Shown in pieces: positions 7,868 through 17,700 of a stretch of DNA of 64,000 nt. The notes under the pieces are model-generated. The model ran no database searches, was not told the DNA's origin, and was given only the letters and a program-made list of their open reading frames with translations. The stretch's first letter is position 1; every line of letters starts with the position of its first letter. Source of the stretch: Mesorhizobium sp. (lineage in GTDB: Bacteria; Pseudomonadota; Alphaproteobacteria; Rhizobiales; Rhizobiaceae); assembly GCF_017306585.1 (NCBI RefSeq), contig NZ_JAFKIC010000119.1, positions 37,023-101,022 on the forward strand. Direction: 5' to 3'. A program made the position numbers and the translations under genes.

Positions 7868-9442
7868 ATGAGCACGGTCAGCGCGGGATTCCGGCTCGTG
7901 CGCGCCGGCTGGGTGCTGGTGCGCGAGGGCGTCGTTGCCGCCCTGCCGGGCGAGGAACTGTCCGGCCTGCCGAAATTCGGCTGGCGGCTGGCGCGCCTGT
8001 TCACCCGCCGCCGCGCGCTCGCCTATGAACGCAGCGACCGGCTGGCCAAGGCCGTGGTCCGGCTCGGCCCGTCCTACGTCAAGCTCGGCCAGTTCCTGGC
8101 GACAAGGCCCGACGTTGTCGGCAACGACATGGCGCTCGATCTCGCCATGCTGCAGGACAAGATGCATACCTTCCCGAAGGCAGAGGCGGTTGCCGCCATC
8201 GAGGCTTCGCTCGGGCGCAAGATCGGCGATCTCTATGCGCAATTCGGCGATCCCGTCGCTGCCGCCTCGATCGCCCAGGTTCATGCCGCCGAGACAGTCC
8301 GCGACGGCACGGCGACCAAGGTCGCGGTCAAGGTCATCCGGCCGGGCGTGCGCCGCCGCTTTTTCCAGGACCTCGAAAGCTATTTCCTGGCTGCTCGCCT
8401 GCAGGAGAAATACATCCCCTCCTCGCGCCGGCTGCGGCCCGTGGAGGTGACCGAGACGCTGGCGCAGACCACCAAGATCGAGATGGACCTGCGCCTTGAA
8501 GCCGCCGCGCTCTCCGAGCTTGGCGAGAACACCAGGGATGATCCGGGCTTCCGCGTGCCCTATGTCGACTGGGAGCGCACCGGCCGTGACGTGCTGACCA
8601 TGGAATGGGTCGACGGCGTCAAGATGAACAACATCGCCGGGCTCGAGGCCGCCGGCCACGACTTGAAGGCGATCGCCGCCAACCTCATCCAGTCGTTCCT
8701 GCGCCACACGCTGCGCGATGGCTTCTTCCACGCCGACATGCATCCCGGCAATCTGTTCGTCGAGGCCAACGGCACCATCGTCGCCGTCGACCTCGGCATC
8801 GCCGGGCGCCTCGGCAAGAAGGAGCGCCGCTTCCTCGCCGAAATCCTCTACGGCTTCATCCAGCGCGACTACCTGCGGGTCGCCGAGGTGCATTTCGAGG
8901 CCGGCTATGTGCCGCGCCAGCACAATGTCGCCGCCTTCGCGCAGGCGATCCGGGCGATCGGCGAACCGATCCATGGCCAGCCGGCCGAGACCATTTCGAT
9001 GGCCAAGCTGCTGACCCTGCTGTTCGAGGTGACCGAACTCTTCGACATGGCGACGCGCCCCGAACTGATCCTGCTGCAGAAGACCATGGTCGTGGTCGAG
9101 GGCGTGGCGCGCACGCTCGATCCGGCCTTCAACATGTGGAAGACCGCCGAGCCGGTGGTCGGCGGCTGGATCGCCGGAAACCTCGGCCCGCGCGGCATGA
9201 TGATCGATGCCCGCGACGGCGCCAAGGCATTGCTGACGCTCGCCCGCCAGGCGCCCGAGCTTGCCGCGCGCACCGAACGGCTGTCGCGCGAGATCGACCT
9301 CATGGCCGAGCACGGCCTGCGCTTCGACGAAACCACCGCCCGCGCCATCGGCAAGGCCGAGGCGCGCTACAGCCGCTCCGGCCGGGTCGCGCTGTGGGTG
9401 ATCGCGCTGACCTTGGTCTACATAGCATGGAAGTTGCTCTGA
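7868..9442 (+). CDS. ubiB: UbiB, atypical kinase-like ubiquinone biosynthesis protein
   Basis: ABC1/ADCK/UbiB-family ATPase needed for ubiquinone biosynthesis, probably by extracting lipid precursors from the membrane. Over 524 residues the family blocks appear in order: the inhibitory KxGQ motif VKLGQFLATRPD near residue 71, the Ala-rich nucleotide loop AAASIAQVHAA, the invariant Lys in VAVKVIRPG, the catalytic loop HADMHPGNLFV near residue 287, and VDLGIAGRLG in place of the DFG loop. A C-terminal hydrophobic anchor is visible (LWVIALTLVYIAWKLL). GGAAG lies 5 bases upstream of the ATG. Confidence 0.95.
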   Translation: MSTVSAGFRLVRAGWVLVREGVVAALPGEELSGLPKFGWRLARLFTRRRALAYERSDRLAKAVVRLGPSYVKLGQFLATRPDVVGNDMALDLAMLQDKMHTFPKAEAVAAIEASLGRKIGDLYAQFGDPVAAASIAQVHAAETVRDGTATKVAVKVIRPGVRRRFFQDLESYFLAARLQEKYIPSSRRLRPVEVTETLAQTTKIEMDLRLEAAALSELGENTRDDPGFRVPYVDWERTGRDVLTMEWVDGVKMNNIAGLEAAGHDLKAIAANLIQSFLRHTLRDGFFHADMHPGNLFVEANGTIVAVDLGIAGRLGKKERRFLAEILYGFIQRDYLRVAEVHFEAGYVPRQHNVAAFAQAIRAIGEPIHGQPAETISMAKLLTLLFEVTELFDMATRPELILLQKTMVVVEGVARTLDPAFNMWKTAEPVVGGWIAGNLGPRGMMIDARDGAKALLTLARQAPELAARTERLSREIDLMAEHGLRFDETTARAIGKAEARYSRSGRVALWVIALTLVYIAWKLL

Positions 9443-9448
9443 GTGCAT

Positions 9449-9489
9449 GCAATGCTAGCATTGCTGTCACGTCGCTCATTGCTTATCCT
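9449..9489 (+). promoter_or_regulatory. Promoter with antitoxin-type palindromic operator
   Basis: GCAATGCTAGCATTGC (9449-9464) is a perfect 16-bp palindrome of the kind bound by VapB/FitA antitoxins. It overlaps a -35-like TTGCTG (9461-9466), which is followed after 17 bases by TATCCT (9484-9489). AAGGAG at 9495-9500 then serves the ATG at 9507. Confidence 0.6.
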
Positions 9490-9506
9490 AGGGCAAGGAG
9501 CAAACG

Positions 9507-10991
9507 ATGAGCACGATAACAATCCGCAATCTTGACGACAGCGTGAAGCAAGTGCTTCGCGAGCGCGCCGCCGCGCGCGGTGTTTCCATGGAGCAGGAAG
9601 TACGGGACGCCCTGAGCGAATCCGTGGCTGCCGCTCCCAGTGCTCAAAGTCAAACGTGGCGATTGGCGGCATCACCTGACGAAATCCTCGCACTCGGGCA
9701 GAAATCGGAAAAATCGCCCAGGGCGCTTGTCGACGCTGGACAAAAAACGGTCCCGGCCATGACCCTCTCCGATAAACGCATCCTGCTCATCATCGGCGGC
9801 GGCATAGCGGCCTACAAGGCTCTCGACCTGATCCGCCGGTTGCGTGAGCGCGGTGCGGCGGTGCGCGTGGTGATGACGGCCGGCGCCCAGGAATTCATCA
9901 CCACCCTGTCGGCCGGTGCGCTATCGGCCGACCATGTCTTTACCGAACTGTTCGACCGGAACGACGAACACGATGTCGGCCATATCAGGCTGTCGCGGGA
10001 GGCCGATCTCCTCGTCGTCGCTCCGGCCACGGCCGACCTGATGGCCAAGGCCGCCAACGGCCACGCCAATGACCTCGCCTCCACCGTGCTCCTGGCAACC
10101 GACAAGCCGGTGCTGATGGCGCCGGCGATGAACCCCAGGATGTGGGCGCATCCCGCCACCCGGCGCAACCGCGCCACGCTGGGCAGGGATGGCGTCGCCT
10201 TTGTCGGCCCGGCCAAAGGCGAGATGGCCGAAAGCAACGAGGCCGGTGAAGGCCGCATGGCCGAACCGCTTGAGATTGTTGCCGCCATCGAGGCGCTGCT
10301 CGATGCCGGCCCCAAACCACTGTCCGGCCGCAGGATCATCGTCACCTCTGGCCCGACGCACGAGCCGATCGATCCGGTGCGCTATATCGCCAACCGCTCG
10401 TCCGGCAAGCAGGGCCATGCGATCGCGGCCGCTCTGGCGCGGCTCGGCGCCGATGTGCACCTTGTTTCCGGCCCCGTAAATATTGCCGACCCGGCGGGCG
10501 TAAAGACCATCCATGTCGAGCGCGCGCAGGAGATGCGCGACGCGGTCGAGCAGCTGCTGCCCGCCGATGCGGCGGTCTTCGTCGCTGCGGTCGCCGACTG
10601 GCGTACCGAGAATTCGGCCGGCGAAAAGATCAAGAAGGTCGCGGGCGAAAGCCCGCCGACGCTGCGGATGGTTGAGAACCCCGACATCCTCGCCGGGGTC
10701 GGCCATCACGGGCAAAGACCCGGCCTGGTGATCGGCTTCGCCGCCGAGACACAGGGCCTCTTGCGCAACGCCGAAGCAAAGCTGGTGAAGAAGGGCGCCG
10801 ATCTCATCGTTGCCAACGATGTCTCGCACGAAAGCGGCATCGGTCCCTCAGGCGTGATGGGCGGCGACCGGAACCGGGTGCGTATCGTATCGAAGGCCGG
10901 CGTCGAGGAATGGCCTGAAATGACCAAGGACGAGGTCGCGGCGCGGCTTGCGGCCCTCATTGCCGAACGGCTCAAAACGACCGTCGTCTGA
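9507..10991 (+). CDS. coaBC: FitA-like antitoxin domain fused in frame to bifunctional CoaBC
   Basis: Phosphopantothenoylcysteine decarboxylase and phosphopantothenate-cysteine ligase, two steps of CoA synthesis. The usual CoaBC begins at residue 85 (ATG 9759, MTLSDKRILLIIGGG). CoaC then shows GGGIAAYKAL and APAMNPRMW, and CoaB shows TSGPTHEPIDPVRYIANRSS and KIKKVAGESPP. The first 84 residues are a complete FitA/VapB ribbon-helix-helix antitoxin (STITIRNLDDSVKQVLRERA, then the toxin-binding tail DEILALGQKSEK). AAGGAG precedes the ATG at 9507 by 6 bases, while none is seen before 9759, so the fused form is the likely product. No PIN-domain toxin gene is present. An internal start giving ordinary CoaBC cannot be excluded. 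Confidence 0.85.
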   Translation: MSTITIRNLDDSVKQVLRERAAARGVSMEQEVRDALSESVAAAPSAQSQTWRLAASPDEILALGQKSEKSPRALVDAGQKTVPAMTLSDKRILLIIGGGIAAYKALDLIRRLRERGAAVRVVMTAGAQEFITTLSAGALSADHVFTELFDRNDEHDVGHIRLSREADLLVVAPATADLMAKAANGHANDLASTVLLATDKPVLMAPAMNPRMWAHPATRRNRATLGRDGVAFVGPAKGEMAESNEAGEGRMAEPLEIVAAIEALLDAGPKPLSGRRIIVTSGPTHEPIDPVRYIANRSSGKQGHAIAAALARLGADVHLVSGPVNIADPAGVKTIHVERAQEMRDAVEQLLPADAAVFVAAVADWRTENSAGEKIKKVAGESPPTLRMVENPDILAGVGHHGQRPGLVIGFAAETQGLLRNAEAKLVKKGADLIVANDVSHESGIGPSGVMGGDRNRVRIVSKAGVEEWPEMTKDEVAARLAALIAERLKTTVV

Positions 10992-11038
10992 GCTCTGCGC
11001 GCGGCACCGGATTGCTGCCGGATGCCCTGAAAGAACAC

Positions 11039-11068
11039 AGCGCCTGCCGCTTCATGACGGCAGACGCT
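11039..11068. terminator. Hairpin between convergent coaBC and ialB-type gene
   Basis: AGCG-C-CTGCCG, an 8-base loop, then CGGCAG-A-CGCT. The dyad lies between two convergent genes; there is no long T-run on either side, so strength is uncertain. Confidence 0.45.
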
Positions 11069-11099
11069 GCGGATTGTCGAAGATCCGGCGACTTGCCGG

Positions 11100-11684
11100 T
11101 CAGTTGGCCAGCAGTTCAGCCGTGCGGGTGAGCGCGCCGCTGAAGCCGTTGAGCGGGATGGAAAAGCTCACTTGCTGACCCGTGTCGGCGGCAAAGGCGT
11201 CGATCTTGAGCGTCGTGCCCGCCTTGAGCATCGGCGTGACGGTCGCATCGAACGCCACCGGCACCAGGCAGCCGACGACCTGGCAGGTGTTGAACGGCAG
11301 GCTGCCGTCGAGCTTCTGGTCGTCGATCGTCAGCGTGACGCCCTTGGCGAGCGCAAGCCCGAACGGCAGGGCAAGGGTTCCACTGGCATCCTCGCCGGTC
11401 TTGCTCGACAGTTCGATCGCCAGCAGGCGCTGGTTGTTCTGCTTGTTGAATTGCTGATGCGACAGGCTGCAGACCTTGGCCGTGCCCGATATCTGGCAAT
11501 TGACCGTCCAATCGCCATGGGTTTCGGACAAGGCCGATGCACCGCCAGGCAGTTGCGGGGCGTCGGCCGCGGCCGGAGGCGTTGCCGCCACCTTGTCGCC
11601 CTTGGTCTGCGCGGCAACAGCCGGCAACCCTGCGATGCAGGCCGCACCCAGCATCACCGCGAAATACACGTACTTCCTCATCAA
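11100..11684 (-). CDS. Invasion associated locus B (IalB) family protein, periplasmic
   Basis: A 194-residue exported protein. Residues 1-25 form a signal peptide (YFAVMLGAACIAGLPAVAAQ). The mature part has the IalB layout: GDWTVNCQ, a Cys pair near KVCSLSHQQ, then FNTCQVVGCLVPVAFDATV with two further Cys, and a C-terminal FSIPLNGFSGAL block. IalB proteins of Bartonella are linked to erythrocyte entry, but the family is widespread in free-living Rhizobiales with unknown role. It lies 32 bases downstream of the autotransporter on the same strand and may be co-transcribed with it. Confidence 0.85.
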   Translation of the reverse strand: MMRKYVYFAVMLGAACIAGLPAVAAQTKGDKVAATPPAAADAPQLPGGASALSETHGDWTVNCQISGTAKVCSLSHQQFNKQNNQRLLAIELSSKTGEDASGTLALPFGLALAKGVTLTIDDQKLDGSLPFNTCQVVGCLVPVAFDATVTPMLKAGTTLKIDAFAADTGQQVSFSIPLNGFSGALTRTAELLAN

Positions 11685-11716
11685 GACCCCTCCCGCCCGG
11701 CTCCGCCTCGAGCCAG

Positions 11717-14700
11717 CTAGAAACTGACCTTGAGCGACGCGCTGACTGCGTTCTGTTTTACCGTTTCGCCGAAGGCGCCGTTATACCTGACCGACAGGCC
11801 GACGCCATTGACGCCATTCAGCTCTAGCCCGGCGCCGACCCGATAGAGCGGCGAATCGACGGCTTCCGTCAAGTGCAATGCCGGGTTGCCAGGCAGATTC
11901 TGCGCCGCGGTGAACTGGCCCTCGATTTCCCACTCCTTGTTGGAGAACTCCGCCCCGGCCCTTCCGTAGACGCGAAGGCTGGCGATGTCGCTGAGCGCGA
12001 TGTCGGTGCCGATCTCGATAGCGGGCGTTGCAGAATAATAGGTATTGGCGCTGCCGCTGAAGGTGAAGGCCGCAACCGAACCCTCCTCCTGGCCGGAAAC
12101 ACGCAGCCAGCGGGCATCCAGCTGCAGCGTCGGCTGCAGGTAGAACGCACCCATCTCCTGGGTAAAGCCGAGACGGGCCGAGCCGCCGAACATCGCGGTT
12201 TTCTGGGTGTAGGTGACGCTGTTGCCGATACCGGGCAGTTCTTCCTCGGGCAGATAGACACCTTCGAGCGTCTCGCCGGGAATGAAGAACGCCGGATCGA
12301 TATGGGTATCGCGTTCGCCCTGGAACGAACCGGTGCCGCCGCCGAGCGCGAAATCAACGAAGTAGTTCTTGTCGGCATATTTGGCCAGCGCATAGGCCTG
12401 CCAGGCCTCGCCGGTCGTTTCCGACAGCTGGGCGCCATTGAACCCGATTTTCGAATCGAACTCAGTCCGGCCGATCGTCGCGCCGAGCGACCAGTTGTGG
12501 CCGACCTCGCTGATGCCGCCGAGCGACATGGTCTTCAGCACATCGTCGCGGCTTGTCGTCCCGGCGCCCGCATCGCGGCTGTACTCCGCCTGCGGGCTGA
12601 TCGAGGCCCATATGCAGCGGCCATCGGGATTCTTGTAGGCGGGCACGCCGGTGCATTCGCGCGCCGCGTCAAGCATCATGTCGGCTTCGCGGTTGATCAT
12701 GTCGAACGTATGCACCGCGTAGTTCGGCGTCAGCCGCGTCAACGCCGCGCCCAGTTCCTCTTCGTTGGGTAGGAAGCGCAGCATGTTGATCAGCCGGGCC
12801 ATCGGATTGTCGGGGCTCGATGCAGCCTCGACGTCGTCGAGATACTGCGCCATCTGAAATACGCCGGGATCGGTGGTGCCGGAGCCCGGATCCTGCGCCA
12901 GTTGGAGGAAAGTCTTGTTGTCGGTGTAGAGGACCAGGTCGTTACCGTCGACCTTGGTCAGGAAGTTGAAGCCGACATAGGGATGCAGCGTCGTCGGCTT
13001 CAGATAGTTGTCGGCCATCGAGGAACCCGTCGCCAGCACGTACTGCGTGAACAGCTTGTCGATGGACAGGAAGTTGAGCGGCGCGGTGCCGTCGAAAATG
13101 CCGGCACCGGTCAGGATCAGCTTGTCGGTGATCTGGTTGTTGAGGTCGATATCGGTGACGAAGCTGCCGCTGACGTCCTGCGTGAATGCGCCGGTGACGT
13201 CGACCGACGCGACCACGCCGATTCCCTGGTTGGTGTACAGCCCGTCATTGGTGAACAGCCCGCCGCCGAGGTCGATGGTCTTGAGGGCAACCATCGAGGC
13301 GCCAGCGAAATTGTGGAAGCTATTGTTGCCGCCGCCAAGGTCGATATTGCCGATGACGCGGCCGAGTGTGTCCCCCGTCGGCGAATTGTCGATATGATCG
13401 TCGCCAGACGTGCCGGTGATGGCGAACGGGCTGAAGTCGTCCAGAAGCGATGCCAGGATCGCATCGGTCGGCACGACCGGGCCCGGCGCCAGCAGCAAGG
13501 TATGGAACGCCTGGAGTTGCGACGCCTGGACCTGGAATGTCGGATTTGGCCCCATCGCATAGAGCAGGCTGTGATTGGTCAGCGTGTTATCAGCGCCGCC
13601 GACGAGCATGGCGGCCACGCCCGTTCCGGACCCGCCGATCGTGTACTTGCCATTGAGATTGATGGTGATGTTGCCTTTGCCATGCTCGGCGGTGCTTTCG
13701 CCATAGACGGCAACCGAATCCGCGCCCTGCGCGAACAGGCTGTCGCCCGCCGTCAGGTCGACCGCATGCGCGTTGCCGTCGCCGGTCGCGCTCTGGCCGA
13801 ACATGGCGTAGGAACTCGCGCCCTTGACCCACACCTGGCTGTCGGTGCTTGCGGATGCCGCGTCGGCATCGCCGATGCCGCCTTGTGAACCGGCCGCCGA
13901 ACTGCCCATGGCCAGCGAATCCGTGCCGCCCGCGCCGCCGCCACCGCCAACCGCCTGGGCAACGATGCCGTGCGCGCGGTCGCCATCGGTCTCGATGGCG
14001 CCCGACTGGATGATTTTGACGATGCCGCCGGTGCCCTTCGTCCCGCCAGGCGTGTTGAAGCCGATCGCATTCGGCCCGCCACCATCGTCGTCAGCGCCGA
14101 AGCGGCCGAAACCCGCGCCGCCGAAACCGCCGCCGCCGCCGACCGACTGGGCGAAGATGGCGATGGAATCCTTGCCGGTGGTCGTGATCGTGCCGGTGCG
14201 GATGACGGTAACGTTGCCGCCGTCGCCACCATTGCCCCCGGTGCCGCCAATGGCCAGCGCATTCGAACTCTTGCCCTTGGCATCGCCACCGTAGCCGCCA
14301 CCGCCGCCGATCGATTGCGCGACCACGCCATGCGCGCGTTCGCCATGGGTGATGATGGTGCCGGAAACGGTCACATCGACCTGGCCGCCATTGCCACCAT
14401 TGCCACCGAAGCCGCCGAGCTGCAATGCAACCGAATTGTCTCCCGCCGTATCAGCCGACACCACGCCGCCATAACCGCCGCCGCCGCCAACCGACTGGGC
14501 GAAGATTCCGATCGCCCCGTCCTTCCAGGTCTCGATGGCACCATCATTGTTCACTGTGACGTGGCCGCCATTGGCGCCGTCGCCGCTCGGCAACGAAGCC
14601 GCGCCGCCGATCGTCATATCGGCCTTGGATGTGTTGGCCGCCGCGCCCGATGCGCCGCCACCGCCGCCAACCGATTGCGCGAAGATACCGTGCGAAAGAT

Positions 14701-17700
14701 AGCCCAGGGTTGTGATCTGGCCATGATTGTCGACAAGCACGTCGCCGCCGCGGCTGCCTGAGCCACCCAAGCCGCCGATCGACATCGTCACCGAAGTGTC
14801 GGCGCTGCCCGTCTCGGTCGAGCCACCACCTGCCGCGCCGCCGCCGCCGCCGATCGATTGTGCGAAGATGCCGTAAGAACTGTCGCCCTTTGTCAGGATC
14901 GTGCCCGATGCGGAATTGGTGACATGAACGAGATCGCTGAAGCCGCCATCGCCACCGGCACCGCCGAGGCTGAATGTTATCGCTACATTGGCATCTTTGG
15001 CGGACGTACCTGAAGCGCCGCCGACGCCGCCGCTGCCGCCGATCGACTGCGCCAGGATGCCATGCGAATAGGCCTTCTCGGTATGAATATAGCCGTCGTT
15101 CTCGACGTTCACCTTGCCGCCATTGCCGCCGACGTTGCCCGATCCGCCAAGCGAGAGATTGACGCTCACTTCCGAGCTGTCGGTCTTGCCGGTGCTCTGG
15201 CCAGCGCCCCCGGCGCCACCACCGCCACCCACCGACTGGGCGAAGATGCCGATCGAACGTTCCTGCTTGGTCCAGATCTCGCCTGTGGCAAGATTCGTGA
15301 CATCAACCTGGAGACCGTTGCCGCCGCCGCCGCCTGCCCCACCGAGCGCGCCACCGATGGCATATTTACCAATGACTCCCGATGTCGCCGACCCGCCGAC
15401 GCCGCCGCCGCCGCCTATTGAATTGGCGCTGATGCCGTACGAATCCGCGCCATCTGTTACGATCAAGCTGCGGTTCGTCACCGAAACCGTGCCGCCATTG
15501 CCGGCCCCGCCCGCGGCAAGGCCGATCGCCGCGCCAATGCCCACCGACGTGTCGCCTTCGCTGCCGCCGCCGACGATCTCCTCGTCGGTGGAAGCCGCGC
15601 CGCCGCCGCCACCGCCGCCGCCGACGGACATCGCCAGGATGCCTATGGAGTTGAAGCCTTGGGTCCGAATCTCGCCCGAATTGTCGACATGCACGCCGGT
15701 GCAGATGACGTTTCCGTCATTGTCCAGTTTTGAGCACGCCGCGTCGTTACCGGACCCGCCTTTGCCGCCAATGCCGACATTCACGCTAACGCTGGTCTCG
15801 CTGGTGCCGCCGACGTGAAATGCCTTGGCATTGCTCGCCCCGCCCATGCCGCCGCCGCCGCCCAGCGATTGCGCCACGATGCCCGAGGAGAAATCGCCCG
15901 TCGTCGTCAGGTTGCCGCTGTTGATCACATCGACCGCGCCCGACATATTGCCCGAGCCGCCACCGCCGCCGACACCAACATTGACCGCGACATTGACCTC
16001 GCTGCCGCTGAGATCCGCCGTCGCGCCGTTGGTGGAGCCACCATTGCCGCCACCACCACCAACCGACTGCGCGAGGATCGCCGCGCTCATGTCGCCCGCT
16101 GTCTGGATTGTCATGGCATTGGTGACATCGACATTGCCGGCGATATTGCCCTTGCCGCCGCCACCTCCAATGCTAACCGTCGCATTGACGCTCACATCGG
16201 AGCCGAAACCGCCCGCTGCCGCCCACGAATCGCCGCCGTTGCCGCCGCTGCCGGCGACCGACTGGGCGAGAATGCCGACGGCCTGATAGCCTTTGGTAAC
16301 GATGCTGCCGCCGCCATTGATGCCGGTTTCGACCGTCACCAGATCGCTAAGGCCGCCATCACCGCCCCAACCGCCAACTGTCACGCCGAGGCTGATGCTG
16401 GCGTTGGTGCTGACCGCGCCAGTCATGGTGACTGCCCGGCCGCCGTTGCCGCCGCCGCCGCCGATCGACTGCGCGACGATACCGCCAGAGCCGACCGCGT
16501 CGGTATCGGCGATGATGTTGCCATCCGCTTTGACGGTAACCTTGCCGCCGGGGCCGCCATTGCCACCCGCACCGCCAACAGACACGCCTACAGCGGCGGA
16601 AGCGTAGAGGCCACCGCTGAAAGCACCAGAATAGGCAGCACCGCCATTGCCACCGCTTCCACCGACAGATTGTGCAAGAATGCCCTTTGAACCAAGGCCC
16701 GCGACGTGAATGTCTCCTTTGTGGGTAACGGTAACGTCCTTGCTGAGGTTGGCGTCGCCGCCACCGCCACCGATCGCCACGCTGGCTGCGCCAAACACGC
16801 CGGCGGCAAGGGCTCCCGTACTGCCGCCATTGCCGCCGCCGCCGCCGATCGATTGCGCTAGTATGCCATTCGAGAGTGCTCCGCTGGTTGTGATGTTGCT
16901 GTTGTTGATGACCTCTACGACGCCACCCTCGCCGCCAGCGCCGCCAGCGCCACCGACGCCGACAGCTGCGAAAAGCCCGGCCGCCAAGGCAAAGCCGCCA
17001 TCGCCACCTGAACCGCCGACCGATTGCGCGAAGATACCGTTGGACAGGTCGCCACCCGTAACGATCTTGCCGGAGTTGTTTACGAAAACTTTCATGCTCT
17101 TGCCGGCCGCTGCGCCGGAGCCACCTAGCGACAAGGACGGGCCACCGGCCGTGACGCTGAACCCGCCCGAACCGCCGCCGCCGCCGATCGACTGCGCAAG
17201 CAGCCCGTGCGAATTGTATCCGCCTGTGGTCAGGGCAGCCGAGTTGATGACGTCAACGGTTCCTGCGGTGCCGCCGCCGGCACCCTTGCCGCCGATCCCG
17301 ATATTGACACCCAGGCCGAGCCCTACGACACCCCCGCCATTGCCGCCGCCGCCGCCGATCGACTGTGCGACCATGGCTGAAGACCGGTCATGCGTGGTGG
17401 TGACGGAGCCGCCATTGTCGGTGAGCTTGACCGCGCTGGCGTCACCCGCCGTGCCGCCGCTGCCGCCGATGCCGACGGAGGCTGCCAGACCGAGGCCGCC
17501 GACGAAACTGCCATTGCCGCCACCGCCGCCGATCGACTGGACAAGAATGCCGATCGAATCGGCGCCGTCCGTCTTCACCACCGAATTGTCCGTATAGAAG
17601 CTCGCGGCCAGACCCTTGCCGCCACCGCCGCCGCTGCCGCCCACGCCAACGTTCACGCCAGTGCTGCCGCTGATCACCGCACCGGCATTGCCGCCGCCGC

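Noticed and set aside
11873-12772. 299-residue open frame on the + strand opposite the autotransporter barrel
   Set aside because: It mirrors a real gene in GC-rich DNA, is rich in Arg/Gly/Ala, and has no family pattern or ribosome-binding site. The same applies to 12902-13888, 15114-15818, 15815-16690 and 16710-17597.
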